From positions 434,001 through 498,000 of the forward strand of contig CAWIHS010000002.1 in NCBI GenBank assembly GCA_963836005.1: a stretch of 64,000 nt of DNA, given 5' to 3'. Both the position numbers and the translations under genes were made by a program. The notes under the pieces are model-generated. The model had not been told where the DNA came from, did no database searches, and was given only the letters and a program-made list of their open reading frames with translations. Each line of letters opens with the position of its first letter. Position 1 is the stretch's first letter. Source of the stretch: CAWIHS01 sp963836005 (lineage in GTDB: Bacteria; Pseudomonadota; Gammaproteobacteria; GRL18). Positions 46,447 through 53,995 of the stretch are shown piece by piece.

Positions 46447-48957
46447 CTATGCGTCCTGTTTTGGCAGGATCTGTTGCTGTAAATCATTCAAACAGTTCAG
46501 CACCTTATCGCGATGCTGCTCGATTTGAGAAATTAGGGCCTGTGCTTCCCCGACTTTGCCTTCAGAATATAACTTGAGCATTTCCTCGCCTGTTTTATGT
46601 GCTTCTGCGTGAGGCTGTTCAATGGCTTTGAATGATTCCAGATGCCCGTATTTTAACCGGCCAATGCCAAAATACCATTGCCCCAGGCGACATTGATGAG
46701 CATTTGCCATCTGATAGATTTCATGCTTCTGGCCGGATCCCTGCACGGTTTTAATGACATTATTGATACCAGCAAAGTGATCACTATGAGCGATTAAAAT
46801 AGGAAAATCTGACAAATCCCAGGAGGTTTCGGACCATAAAATCCAGTTGGGATCCGGCTGCCACGATTGCTGCCAGTTATAGACTTCATCAGCATGCATG
46901 GGTCTAGCTATCCCATAACCCTGTGCAATATCACAGCCAAGCCTCAGGAGCATAACGCCATGTTCAAGAGACTCGACTCCTTCTGCAATGACTTCACGTT
47001 TGAAAATCTGGGCCAGACTGACAACCCCCTTAACAATGGCGCGGTCATTTTCGTCTTCGAGCATATCCCTGACAAATGATTTATCGATTTTTAGTTGATC
47101 CGCCGGTAGTTGTTTTAGATAAGAGAGAGAAGCATAACCAGTGCCAAAATCATCCAGAGCAAACTTAATACCTAGTTGATGACATAGGTAAATAATCTCA
47201 CTGACTTTTGCTGTATCCTGTAATGCTGCTGATTCCAGGACTTCAAGCTCAATAGAACTTGCCTTGACATCAGGGTAATTTTCAAGGGTCTGTTCCAGTT
47301 TATGAATGAAATTATCTTCCTGAAACTGTTTTGGCGCAATGTTAATAGCCATATTGACCTTGAGCCCCTGCTGCTGCCAGAAATTGAGCTGATAGACCGC
47401 TTGATTAATGACCCAGTCGCCAATTGTGACAATAAGATGTGACTTTTCAGCAGTGAAGAGAAAGTCTTCCGGAAGAATGACCCCTTTGTCGGGATGATTC
47501 CAGCGAAGCAAAGCTTCGTAACCATAAACGATTCCCGTGCGCATGTTAACTTTAGGCTGATATAACAACTCGAACTCATTTTCTGTTAATGCCTGTTCCA
47601 GACGTTGACGTTGAGATTCGTACTCGGTAATGACCTGGTTTGACTGTACATCAAAGAAGTAGTACTGATTTCGGCCCTGCTGTTTGGCAATATACATAGC
47701 CTGATCCGCGTGCCTTAACAGGGTATCTGCATCTGAGTTATCTTCCGGAAAAATAGTGACGCCGATACTGGCACTCAGGATAATATGTTCATCATTAATG
47801 GGGATGGGCTGAGAAATAATTTCCATGATACGATGCAGGGCAATGACAATTTCCTGTTTATGATTAAACGAGAGCAGCGTAATGACAAATTCATCACCGC
47901 CCAGGCGAGAGACCAGATCATCATTTCGAATAGTAGAAAGTAGTCGCTGGGCAATAATTTTAAGTACCTTATCACCTTGATCGTGACCATAGTGATCATT
48001 AATGGGTTTAAAATTATCCAGATCAATAAAGAAAAGAGTCAGCAAAGTATTACTATTAATAGCTTCCTGGGCTGCTTTTTCCAGTTTTTTCTTCAGTAGC
48101 ATGCGGTTGGGCAGTTTGGTCAGCGAGTCGTGTGAAGCTTGCCAGGTCAGTGCTTTGTTTATTTTATGTGTTTCACTGGTATCATGAAACACAATAATGG
48201 TGCCAATAATTTCCGAGTCAGCATCATGGATCGGTGCTATGGTGTAGATAATGGGAATTTGATTTCCGTTTTCCTGCTGCAATAATACATGGTATTTGGC
48301 TTTTTCGACGACACCCCATTTGATGGACCGTTTAACAGGATCTTCCAGCAAGGCATTTTCATCATTAAATAACTTAAATATATTTTCTATTGGTGTATTC
48401 TTGATTTCAGAGAGTTTTTGCCGAGTCAGTCCTTCAGCAGCTTCATTCATATAGTCTATATTTCCATGACGATCAGTAGTAATGACTGCATCACCAATAG
48501 AAGCAAATGTGGACTGAATTTTTGCAATTTCGGTTTTTATTTTGGCATTATTTAATGTTACTCGTTTGGAATGGTTGATGACATGAAACAGCAGATAACT
48601 GATATAAAATAAAACCAGCAGCGCAATCAAAAATAATAATGACTGGCGATCATTAAATAATGTGGCGTTTCTTGTAATGGCATCTTCAGTCTGCTGTTCC
48701 AACTCAGCAATGAGCTGCTGAATTTCATTGCGCCGCTGTGCTTCTGTCAGATCAGTGCTTTCGGTACTATTCAGACTGAGTTGTTTTAAATACTTTATAC
48801 GCTCTACTATTGTTTGACCATCATTAACCTGTACCGTATCACGGGAAATGAAGAACAAATACACCGTACCGAGTAGTATTATAATGATGATGGCGATCCG
48901 CCAGTTTATTTTATCCAATATTTTTAGCCAGGGTTTGATTAGCTCATATTCATACAA
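46447..48957 (-). CDS. PAS-GGDEF-EAL-CZB c-di-GMP signalling protein
   Basis: An 836-residue inner-membrane protein. Two membrane helices (about 17-35 and 106-126) bound a periplasmic loop. A PAS domain (about 145-265) precedes the GGDEF domain (275-430, intact RLGGDEFVI) and the EAL domain (445-690, YEALLRW, EVLESAAL and DDFGTGYASLSYL present, so a phosphodiesterase is plausible). The last 125 residues resemble a CZB zinc-binding domain: HSDHFAGIN, NAHQCRLGQWYFGIG and EQPHAEAHKTGEEML supply the His and Cys ligands. CZB domains bind zinc and inhibit a cyclase in E. coli DgcZ. Zinc therefore may control c-di-GMP turnover here. A 15-bp tandem repeat directly abuts the start. Confidence 0.9.
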   Translation of the reverse strand: MYEYELIKPWLKILDKINWRIAIIIIILLGTVYLFFISRDTVQVNDGQTIVERIKYLKQLSLNSTESTDLTEAQRRNEIQQLIAELEQQTEDAITRNATLFNDRQSLLFLIALLVLFYISYLLFHVINHSKRVTLNNAKIKTEIAKIQSTFASIGDAVITTDRHGNIDYMNEAAEGLTRQKLSEIKNTPIENIFKLFNDENALLEDPVKRSIKWGVVEKAKYHVLLQQENGNQIPIIYTIAPIHDADSEIIGTIIVFHDTSETHKINKALTWQASHDSLTKLPNRMLLKKKLEKAAQEAINSNTLLTLFFIDLDNFKPINDHYGHDQGDKVLKIIAQRLLSTIRNDDLVSRLGGDEFVITLLSFNHKQEIVIALHRIMEIISQPIPINDEHIILSASIGVTIFPEDNSDADTLLRHADQAMYIAKQQGRNQYYFFDVQSNQVITEYESQRQRLEQALTENEFELLYQPKVNMRTGIVYGYEALLRWNHPDKGVILPEDFLFTAEKSHLIVTIGDWVINQAVYQLNFWQQQGLKVNMAINIAPKQFQEDNFIHKLEQTLENYPDVKASSIELEVLESAALQDTAKVSEIIYLCHQLGIKFALDDFGTGYASLSYLKQLPADQLKIDKSFVRDMLEDENDRAIVKGVVSLAQIFKREVIAEGVESLEHGVMLLRLGCDIAQGYGIARPMHADEVYNWQQSWQPDPNWILWSETSWDLSDFPILIAHSDHFAGINNVIKTVQGSGQKHEIYQMANAHQCRLGQWYFGIGRLKYGHLESFKAIEQPHAEAHKTGEEMLKLYSEGKVGEAQALISQIEQHRDKVLNCLNDLQQQILPKQDA

Positions 48958-48964
48958 AATCTAT

Positions 48965-49009
48965 GCTGCAATACTACTAGCTGCAATACTACTAGCTGCA
49001 ATACTACTA
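48965..49009 (-). repeat. 15-bp tandem repeat, 3 copies, before the GGDEF-EAL-CZB gene
   Basis: The unit GCTGCAATACTACTA occurs three times without error at 48965-48979, 48980-48994 and 48995-49009. On the coding strand it begins 8 bases before the ATG at 48957 and covers the position of the ribosome site. No Shine-Dalgarno sequence is seen in it. It may vary in copy number. Confidence 0.92.
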
Positions 49010-49357
49010 TAGGTTATACGCTAGAACAAAAATAAATTCCTGAAAATAGAAGCAGTTGGGAAAATTATCAGGAATTGATTATTAAAATTAAAAATAACTA
49101 CTGGCATTTTTATAGTGTGAAATCTGTCATATTGCCGGTTTGGAAGTTTTCACCCTGTCCATCGGATAGTTAAATTACCCCATGAATGTGTGCAGTATTC
49201 TTTTCACCACTATGGACGGCGGCAATGAATATGCGCTAAGCAGGAACAAGAATCGTTATATAGGAAAACAAGCAGCTGATTGGTTTAAGGGTGAGACCGG
49301 CATTGTAGTATGAAGTAAAAATGCTAAAAAAATGCAGCATTTGCAAAAAAATAGGTG

Positions 49358-49363
49358 TATAAT
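49358..49363 (+). promoter_or_regulatory. Probable -10 box of the tRNA-Leu promoter
   Basis: TATAAT followed by the GC-rich GTGCGCTCC lies about 50 bases before the tRNA. A GC-rich discriminator right after the -10 is common in stable RNA promoters. I see no good -35 at the standard distance. Confidence 0.5.
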
Positions 49364-49412
49364 GTGCGCTCCAATACACGGACAGTATCTTATTACGGAT
49401 AACTGTTATAAT

Positions 49413-49499
49413 GCCGAAGTGGCGGAATTGGTAGACGCGCTAGCTTCAGGTGCTAGTGGCCTTCGGGCCGTGGAAGTTCAAGTCTTCTCTTCGGCACCA
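49413..49499 (+). tRNA. tRNA-Leu (anticodon CAG)
   Basis: An 87-base tRNA including encoded CCA. Acceptor stem GCCGAAG/CTTCGGC, D-arm with GGAATTGGTAGACGC, anticodon stem CTAGC/GCTAG around loop TTCAGGT (anticodon CAG), a long variable arm GTGGCCTTCGGGCCGT, and a TPsiC arm containing GTTCAAGTC. The long variable arm marks a class II tRNA. An accessory region begins just after it. Confidence 0.97.
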
Positions 49500-49658
49500 C
49501 TAAAATAAAGCCCTTTATTGATAGTGGTTACTAACTAACAAATTCTTGTTTAATAATTACCCACCAATTCTAGAGATTTCATTTCAAGACTTTAATAAGT
49601 TTAATTTTACTGCGTAATGTAATATTATTCATGCCACTTGATAATTCAAGACATAAGT

Positions 49659-49736
49659 GCCTAACAGGCTAATTCTTAAATCGGTGCTTTATGCCTTCCT
49701 ATTGATAGTTTATGGTGTTCTTGCTAACAGTTAAGT
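49659..49736 (-). other. Weak attC-like candidate
   Basis: On the minus strand this 78-bp stretch begins ACTTAAC (fits RYYYAAC) and ends GTTAGGC (fits GTTRRRY), the two outer core sites of an attC. The inner arms pair poorly, so it could be chance. It lies between tRNA-Leu and the NYN gene and would close a row of three such sites on the same strand. The rest of the 300-bp gap shows nothing else. Confidence 0.3.
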
Positions 49737-49806
49737 TAATAGATTAAATGAAAAATTTCCTGACATTCAAATATTAGAATTTCCAGGAAATTAGTGGGCT
49801 TATATT

Positions 49807-50541
49807 ATGGAAAATACTGTTAAATTAGCGGTTCTTATAGATGCGGACAATGCCCAACCAATTATTGTGGATGGCTTGTTGGCAGAGATAGCAAATTATG
49901 GAACAGCTAGCGTTAAAAGAATCTATGGTGATTGGACTTCACCTGGCCTGAAAAAATGGAAAGAAGTTCTACTTGATCATTCCATTCAACCAATGCAGCA
50001 ATTTGCCTATACAAAAGGGAAAAATGCAACCGATAGCGCCATGATCATTGACGCTATGGACTTGTTATACACCGAAAACTTTAACGGTTTCTGTATCGTA
50101 TCAAGTGATAGCGATTTCACCAAGTTAGCATCGAGGATTAGAGAGGCAGGGTTGTTTGTGTATGGCTTTGGTGAACAAAAAACTCCTTCTGCTTTTGTAT
50201 CTGCGTGTGACAAATTTATTTACACGGAAGTTCTTCGTGCTAAAACGGATGAAAATGAAGCAATTACTAAAAAATCCAGTAGTGAGTTAAAACAAGACAC
50301 AAAATTAGTTAGTTTGCTAAGAAATGCCGTTGAAGCATCCTCTGATGAAAGTGGGTGGACTCATCTTGCACCTGTTGGCAGTAATATTGCCAAACAAGCC
50401 CCCGATTTCGACCCACGTAATTACGGTTATGGGAAACTCGGTGAACTGGTATCTGCAACAAAGCTTTTTGAGGTAGAAGAAAGAAAAATGGGCGACACAA
50501 ATTCGAAAGCACTATTTGTTCGTGACAAGCGGAATAAATAA
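49807..50541 (+). CDS. NYN-domain (PIN-like) putative RNase with OST-HTH/LOTUS domain
   Basis: A 244-residue protein. Residues about 5-150 form an NYN domain (DUF88/LabA): LIDADNAQ, KNATDSAMIIDAMDLLY and SSDSDFTKLASRIREAG provide the acidic metal-binding residues of PIN-like nucleases. Residues about 165-240 resemble an OST-HTH (LOTUS) RNA-binding domain (LLRNAVEASSDESGWTHLAPVG, then FDPRNYGYGKLGELV). The pair suggests RNA cleavage or regulation. Its opposite orientation to the two minus-strand genes that follow is notable. No toxin-antitoxin partner is visible. Confidence 0.85.
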   Translation: MENTVKLAVLIDADNAQPIIVDGLLAEIANYGTASVKRIYGDWTSPGLKKWKEVLLDHSIQPMQQFAYTKGKNATDSAMIIDAMDLLYTENFNGFCIVSSDSDFTKLASRIREAGLFVYGFGEQKTPSAFVSACDKFIYTEVLRAKTDENEAITKKSSSELKQDTKLVSLLRNAVEASSDESGWTHLAPVGSNIAKQAPDFDPRNYGYGKLGELVSATKLFEVEERKMGDTNSKALFVRDKRNK

Positions 50542-50593
50542 TTTACATTGTCTAATAAATATTTTGTGACGTAACCTTCTTTAAGCTTCGCGA

Positions 50594-50663
50594 ATTCAAC
50601 TTTAAGTTCAGTTGCTCTCCTGGATTCGGAACTTTGAGAGTCAACAGGAACAACTTGTTATAG
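50594..50663 (-). other. attC-like site after the phosphatase-like gene
   Basis: A 70-bp imperfect hairpin on the minus strand, from CTATAAC to GTTGAAT. GTTGAAT fits GTTRRRY; CTATAAC is a weak RYYYAAC. The TAA stop of the gene 50658-51110 lies in the first box, as in cassettes where attC begins at the stop. TAACAAGTTGTTC resembles known attC starts. Arms GTTGACTCTC and GAGAGCAAC pair with one bulged A, the type of extrahelical base seen in attC. Confidence 0.5.
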
Positions 50664-51110
50664 TAAAATATTTTCAACACTTAAATCCATTATATTTTGC
50701 CAATTCTTATCGGGCTGCCAAAATTCAAATATTGTAGACATAGCTTCTTTTTTTGAGGCACCATATACCTTTCTCTGGTACTGATACATGAAAGCAGACA
50801 CTCTGTAATTTGCAACACAATGAACCCAGATATTTGCTGATTTTAAACTTTCCATTATTTTTATAAATAAAACCAGTTGTGCAATTTTTGGCTCATTAAA
50901 TGGGACTGGAATATGAAAATATGCCATACCCAGACCTGTGACAATACTGCCTTCATTTGCTATTGCACCATCGGAATTTGGCATAGCTAAATTGATTACT
51001 GCTTGAGAGCCTTGTTGTGCTATTAAATCAAACTCATCAATTTCTGGTTGACCAGAAGTCGCAACCCTTTCATTATATTGAACGTAATTAAAAATTTTAA
51101 TTTTACTCAT
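50658..51110 (-). CDS. Dual-specificity-phosphatase-like protein (DUF442 type)
   Basis: About 150 residues from ATG 51110 (MSKIKIFNYVQYN), used because an upstream ATG at 51173 adds a low-quality lead. The P-loop region HCVANYRVSAFMYQY resembles the protein-tyrosine-phosphatase-family proteins that carry a shortened HCxxNxRVSAF loop; the Cys-to-Arg spacing is CX4R rather than the classical CX5R, so activity is uncertain. SGQPEIDEF near residue 17 is the other family mark. It is AT-rich compared with the backbone genes. It ends within an attC-like hairpin, consistent with a mobile cassette. Confidence 0.72.
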   Translation of the reverse strand: MSKIKIFNYVQYNERVATSGQPEIDEFDLIAQQGSQAVINLAMPNSDGAIANEGSIVTGLGMAYFHIPVPFNEPKIAQLVLFIKIMESLKSANIWVHCVANYRVSAFMYQYQRKVYGASKKEAMSTIFEFWQPDKNWQNIMDLSVENILL

Positions 51111-51376
51111 TATGTTTTTATATAATAACGTTATACTTCGTACTGATGTGCTTTTGTCAGACTTAGAAATCACCTGTTAAAGTGGCTGTATTCTCAGCTG
51201 ACCGGGCGGAGCTTGATCAGGATCGAGTGTGCCCTGCAGCAGCAACGCTATCGAAAACAACTAACGCCGTGTCACACGCATAAACAAAAGTCCAACGCTC
51301 GTGCCAGGTGTGACAGCAAGAGCGAGCATGATAGCAAATAGCGAAAAGGTATCTATGATCGTTATCGGGTAAATTA

Positions 51377-51494
51377 GCCTAACGCCATACTAGGCCGGTA
51401 ATTAGTGCGTGGCAATGGTTATTCGACAATGAGCGTTGCGAATACACTTACAATTGCCATGTATTAATTAGCGTGTTTGAACTAATTGTTAGCC
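51377..51494 (-). other. attC-like site at the ancestral end of the methyltransferase gene
   Basis: On the minus strand this 118-bp stretch starts GGCTAACAATTAGTTCAA and ends GGCGTTAGGC. The ending is the canonical R' box GTTAGGC, and the start closely resembles the TAACAATTCGTTCAA common in integron attC sites. Arms at 51399-51418 and 51451-51470 pair at 16 of 20 positions. The TAA in GGCTAAC is the stop of the methyltransferase gene as reconstructed without the inserted elements C2 and D, as expected for a cassette. Further along (about 51259-51265) a partial second R' box (GTTAGTT) follows a GTGTCACAC/GTGTGACA hairpin. Confidence 0.55.
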
Positions 51495-51518
51495 TGATAT
51501 GTCTGCAATAAAAATAAT

Positions 51519-51694
51519 CCTAAAAAAATCAGTTAAAACTACTGCGAGCGTCTAATATACTGAATCTTCAAGACTTTCCAGAACATTTTGAACTCACCCG
51601 TAGGGTGGCTACGAATAAGTCCAAAATAACCTGTAAATTATTGAATCTTCAGCACCTTAATCGCTCTCGCTACGATTGAACTGATTATTTTAGG
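51519..51694 (-). repeat. Family C miniature element, copy C2, with 5-bp duplication
   Basis: A 176-bp reverse-oriented copy of C1 (35220-35395), near identical and of the same length. Termini CCTAAAAAAATCAGTT and AACTGATTATTTTAGG are flanked by the direct repeat ATAAT (51514-51518 and 51695-51699). The insertion lies inside the ancestral 3' end of the methyltransferase gene, next to element D. Two copies with different 5-bp duplications show that the family has moved. Confidence 0.92.
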
Positions 51695-51706
51695 ATAATA
51701 GATGCT

Positions 51707-51859
51707 CATACGTAGGTACTTAAGGATAATTGAGTGTTTGTGGAAGAAGTTTTTATAGCCATGGACGGCTATAAAAAGCCTACATGGAAGTATTTACGGC
51801 GTCTTCTGGAACAAATACTCGATTATCCGCACCTGATTTTGCTTAAGTACCTACCTATG
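51707..51859. mobile_element. Family D miniature element (IS4/IS231-type ends), 10-bp duplication
   Basis: A 153-bp element with ends CATACGTAGGTACTTAAG and, on the other strand, CATAGGTAGGTACTTAAG. The inner hairpin TTTTATAGCC/GGCTATAAAA lies near its centre. It is flanked by the perfect 10-bp direct repeat AATAGATGCT (51697-51706 and 51860-51869). CAT...ACTTAAG ends with 10-12-bp duplications match the IS231 group of the IS4 family, so this may be a non-autonomous derivative. It carries no transposase. Its right end supplies the last residues and the TAG stop of the methyltransferase gene. Confidence 0.92.
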
Positions 51860-52510
51860 AATAGATGCTGGTTTATTTGTTTTTGGATTTAAAGGTTCTA
51901 GTATGTCAACTAGCTTAAACCCATTTATTAAAAACAATGATTTCCAGTTTTCTAATGTCCTAAAATACCAGGGTGCTGGATCTACAAAGTTTTCGCTAAA
52001 TCCTATCCAGTTACCTTCCCTCCAGCCATCTTCGTATTTACACTTACCACAGCCTTCTACAGGATGAATAGTTTGTACGATAAAAGCTCCGTTTTCCTGC
52101 AAAAGAAATGGAGCTTGTTTAAATATATGCTGTACAGATTTATCCCCAAGCAGGGAAAAATTACATACAATCACGGCAAATTTTTCAGCAATGGTGTTAA
52201 GTGAAACTTCCTCATAGGGCATTGTCCTAAACTTCCCGGAACCTTCTTTTTTCGCTATATTCACAAAATTAGGAAAAATATCAATACCCAGTCCTTTAAT
52301 ACCAATTCTACTTACTGCCCTGACAAGCCAACCTTCACCACAACCTACATCAAGGATATTTAATGGGTTTCTACTAGATACAGCATCCACTATTGCTTTA
52401 TTTGTGACCAGAACTCTACTTTTAATCTTGCCGTTATGTAGAGCTTCCACCCAGGGTTGAATATTCTTTTTCCACGAAGTTATTATATGTTGCTCAGAAT
52501 TTTTCTTCAT
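51851..52510 (-). CDS. Class I SAM-dependent methyltransferase, 3' end replaced by an insertion
   Basis: A 219-residue protein. The SAM-binding motif ILDVGCGEGWLVRAV lies near residue 55, then GLGIDIF and the motif IV-like VIVCNFSLLG; a substrate-side WREGNWIGF segment follows. The substrate is unknown. The present stop comes from element D, giving the end PASIHR. Without D and C2 and one copy of each duplication, the frame continues as PASIIFIADISG and then TAA, which fits the usual PxS-hydrophobic ending of this family. Eight codons were lost and two gained, so the protein could still fold. An attC-like site follows the ancestral stop. Confidence 0.88.
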   Translation of the reverse strand: MKKNSEQHIITSWKKNIQPWVEALHNGKIKSRVLVTNKAIVDAVSSRNPLNILDVGCGEGWLVRAVSRIGIKGLGIDIFPNFVNIAKKEGSGKFRTMPYEEVSLNTIAEKFAVIVCNFSLLGDKSVQHIFKQAPFLLQENGAFIVQTIHPVEGCGKCKYEDGWREGNWIGFSENFVDPAPWYFRTLENWKSLFLINGFKLVDILEPLNPKTNKPASIHR

Positions 52511-52661
52511 TGTTTGAGGCTGTTGCTCCAGCTAAGATGGCATTCAGTGGCTTGCCTGGTTAGCAAAATCTGAAGTCAATCTTCAATTTCCTATACTGCG
52601 AGCCATCAACATTTTGTGAACATGGCATGATCTGGATTCTCTAACCAATAGCTGATATTTA

Positions 52662-52821
52662 GTAACTATTCAGCGTGTTTATAAGGTTGTGATTACTGTC
52701 AGGTATTTATTGACCCGCATGGATGTGGGAAATGCAGGTTATGCATGGAGCAATGACCTGCCTTCCACAATCACCTGACAGCAATCACTTATGCAGAATC
52801 TTAGATACGCTGAATAGTTAC
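52662..52821 (+). repeat. Family A element, copy A4, with 8-bp duplication
   Basis: A 160-bp element with ends GTAACTATTCAGCGTGT and (minus strand) GTAACTATTCAGCGTAT, flanked by the perfect 8-bp direct repeat GATATTTA (52654-52661 and 52822-52829). The inner blocks CTGTCAGGTATTTATTGACC and CACCTGACAG are shared with A1. GTAA termini with 8-bp duplications resemble the IS66 family, so a non-autonomous IS66-like element is a fair guess. No coding capacity. Confidence 0.9.
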
Positions 52822-52989
52822 GATATTTATTATTCTGCTGGATTGGATGAAAACAAAGATAGGGATTGTCATCACCATTCTCCAGTTATCTATCAACCAC
52901 GGCATCCTGAAAATATGCTGTCATATCAGATTTACAGGAAGATCCGTAAACATGGATCACTCAAACACAGAAAAATGAAGGTTATTTAA
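52822..52989 (+). other. Open stretch after A4 with a faint transposase-like phrase
   Basis: The frame reading out of A4 continues with DENKDRDCHHH and YQPRHPENMLSYQIYRK before a stop at 52987. The phrase YQPRHPEN...YQI recalls the N-terminus of IS91-type transposases, but it is short, with no further match, and no Met start is apparent outside the repeat. It is probably a fragment or chance. The rest of the 580-bp gap to ctaB holds nothing else that I recognise. Confidence 0.2.
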
Positions 52990-53091
52990 GTTCCAATATG
53001 GAAAAATCTTTCCGGGAATATCTTAAATGCGGTTTGCGGTGCTACGGATTCGCCTGTGCACGCTGTAGACCTGTGATTAAAACATAAAATG

Positions 53092-53985
53092 TTAAAGTAC
53101 TCTGACATAATGGTCTGTCAGTAAAAGTACAAATAATGTTCCCAGATAAAAGATTGAATAGGAGAAAGTTTTCATAGCATATGAATCACCTTCTGTTGTT
53201 AATAATCGGTAGGCATGAAATATAAATCCCATGCCCAGTGACAGTGCACCGATAAAGTATATTAAACCACTCATTCTGGTTATAAAAGGAAAAAGAGAGA
53301 CAGCCAGAAGCATAAAGGTATATAACAAAATCTGTACTTTAGTAAACTCAATACCATGAGTAACGGGAAGCATAGGCAAACCTGCTTTTGCATACTCATC
53401 TTTTCTTCTGATTGCCAGAGACCAGAAATGCGGTGGAGTCCAGATAAAGATAATTAAAAATAATAATAAAGCTTGTGAGTTTATTTCGCCGGTGACAGCT
53501 GTCCATCCCAGTACCGGCGGCATTGCTCCAGCTGCGCCCCCTAAAACGATATTATGCGGCGTATGCCGCTTAAGAAACATCGTATAGACTACTGCATAAC
53601 CAATCAATGCAAGCAATGTCAGAAATGCTGTCAGTAGATTGACTGTGTATGACAATATTAACATCGACAGCGTACCCAGGAGAAAAGCAAACAGTAACAC
53701 TGAAGGTGCGCTCAGGGTTCCTGCAGGCAGAGGTCTATCTTTGGTTCTGCCCATAACACCATCAATATATTGATCCACAACATGATTTATTGCCGCACCG
53801 GAGGCAGCGGCCAGCGCAATACCCAGTGATGCAAAGATTAATATATTTGCTGGTACGGCACCGGGTGATGCCAGCAGCATACCGACAATTGCAGTAAACA
53901 CCAGTAATGAAACAACTTTAGGTTTGGTTGTTTCATAATAGGCTTTTACAATATTCGTTAGAGATAATTGGCTGGCTATTTCCAT
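53092..53985 (-). CDS. ctaB: Protoheme IX farnesyltransferase (heme O synthase)
   Basis: Converts heme B to heme O by adding a farnesyl group, the first step to heme A for the aa3 oxidase. About 297 residues from ATG 53985, which has AAGGA upstream; an upstream ATG at 54021 overlaps the previous gene and is unlikely. The UbiA-family aspartate motifs are present as NHVVDQYIDGVMGRTKDRPLP and the second DEYAKAG segment; about eight or nine membrane helices. Pairs with ctaA (61999-62994). Confidence 0.95.
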   Translation of the reverse strand: MEIASQLSLTNIVKAYYETTKPKVVSLLVFTAIVGMLLASPGAVPANILIFASLGIALAAASGAAINHVVDQYIDGVMGRTKDRPLPAGTLSAPSVLLFAFLLGTLSMLILSYTVNLLTAFLTLLALIGYAVVYTMFLKRHTPHNIVLGGAAGAMPPVLGWTAVTGEINSQALLLFLIIFIWTPPHFWSLAIRRKDEYAKAGLPMLPVTHGIEFTKVQILLYTFMLLAVSLFPFITRMSGLIYFIGALSLGMGFIFHAYRLLTTEGDSYAMKTFSYSIFYLGTLFVLLLTDHYVRVL

Positions 53986-53995
53986 ATCATTTTCC

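Noticed and set aside
49413..52600. Classical genomic island integrated at tRNA-Leu
   Set aside because: No integrase and no direct repeat of the tRNA 3' end was found downstream; the cassette reading fits better.
52723..52989. Plus-strand gene starting inside repeat A4
   Set aside because: Its start and first third lie in the mobile repeat and there is no ribosome site; at most the last part is a transposase fragment.
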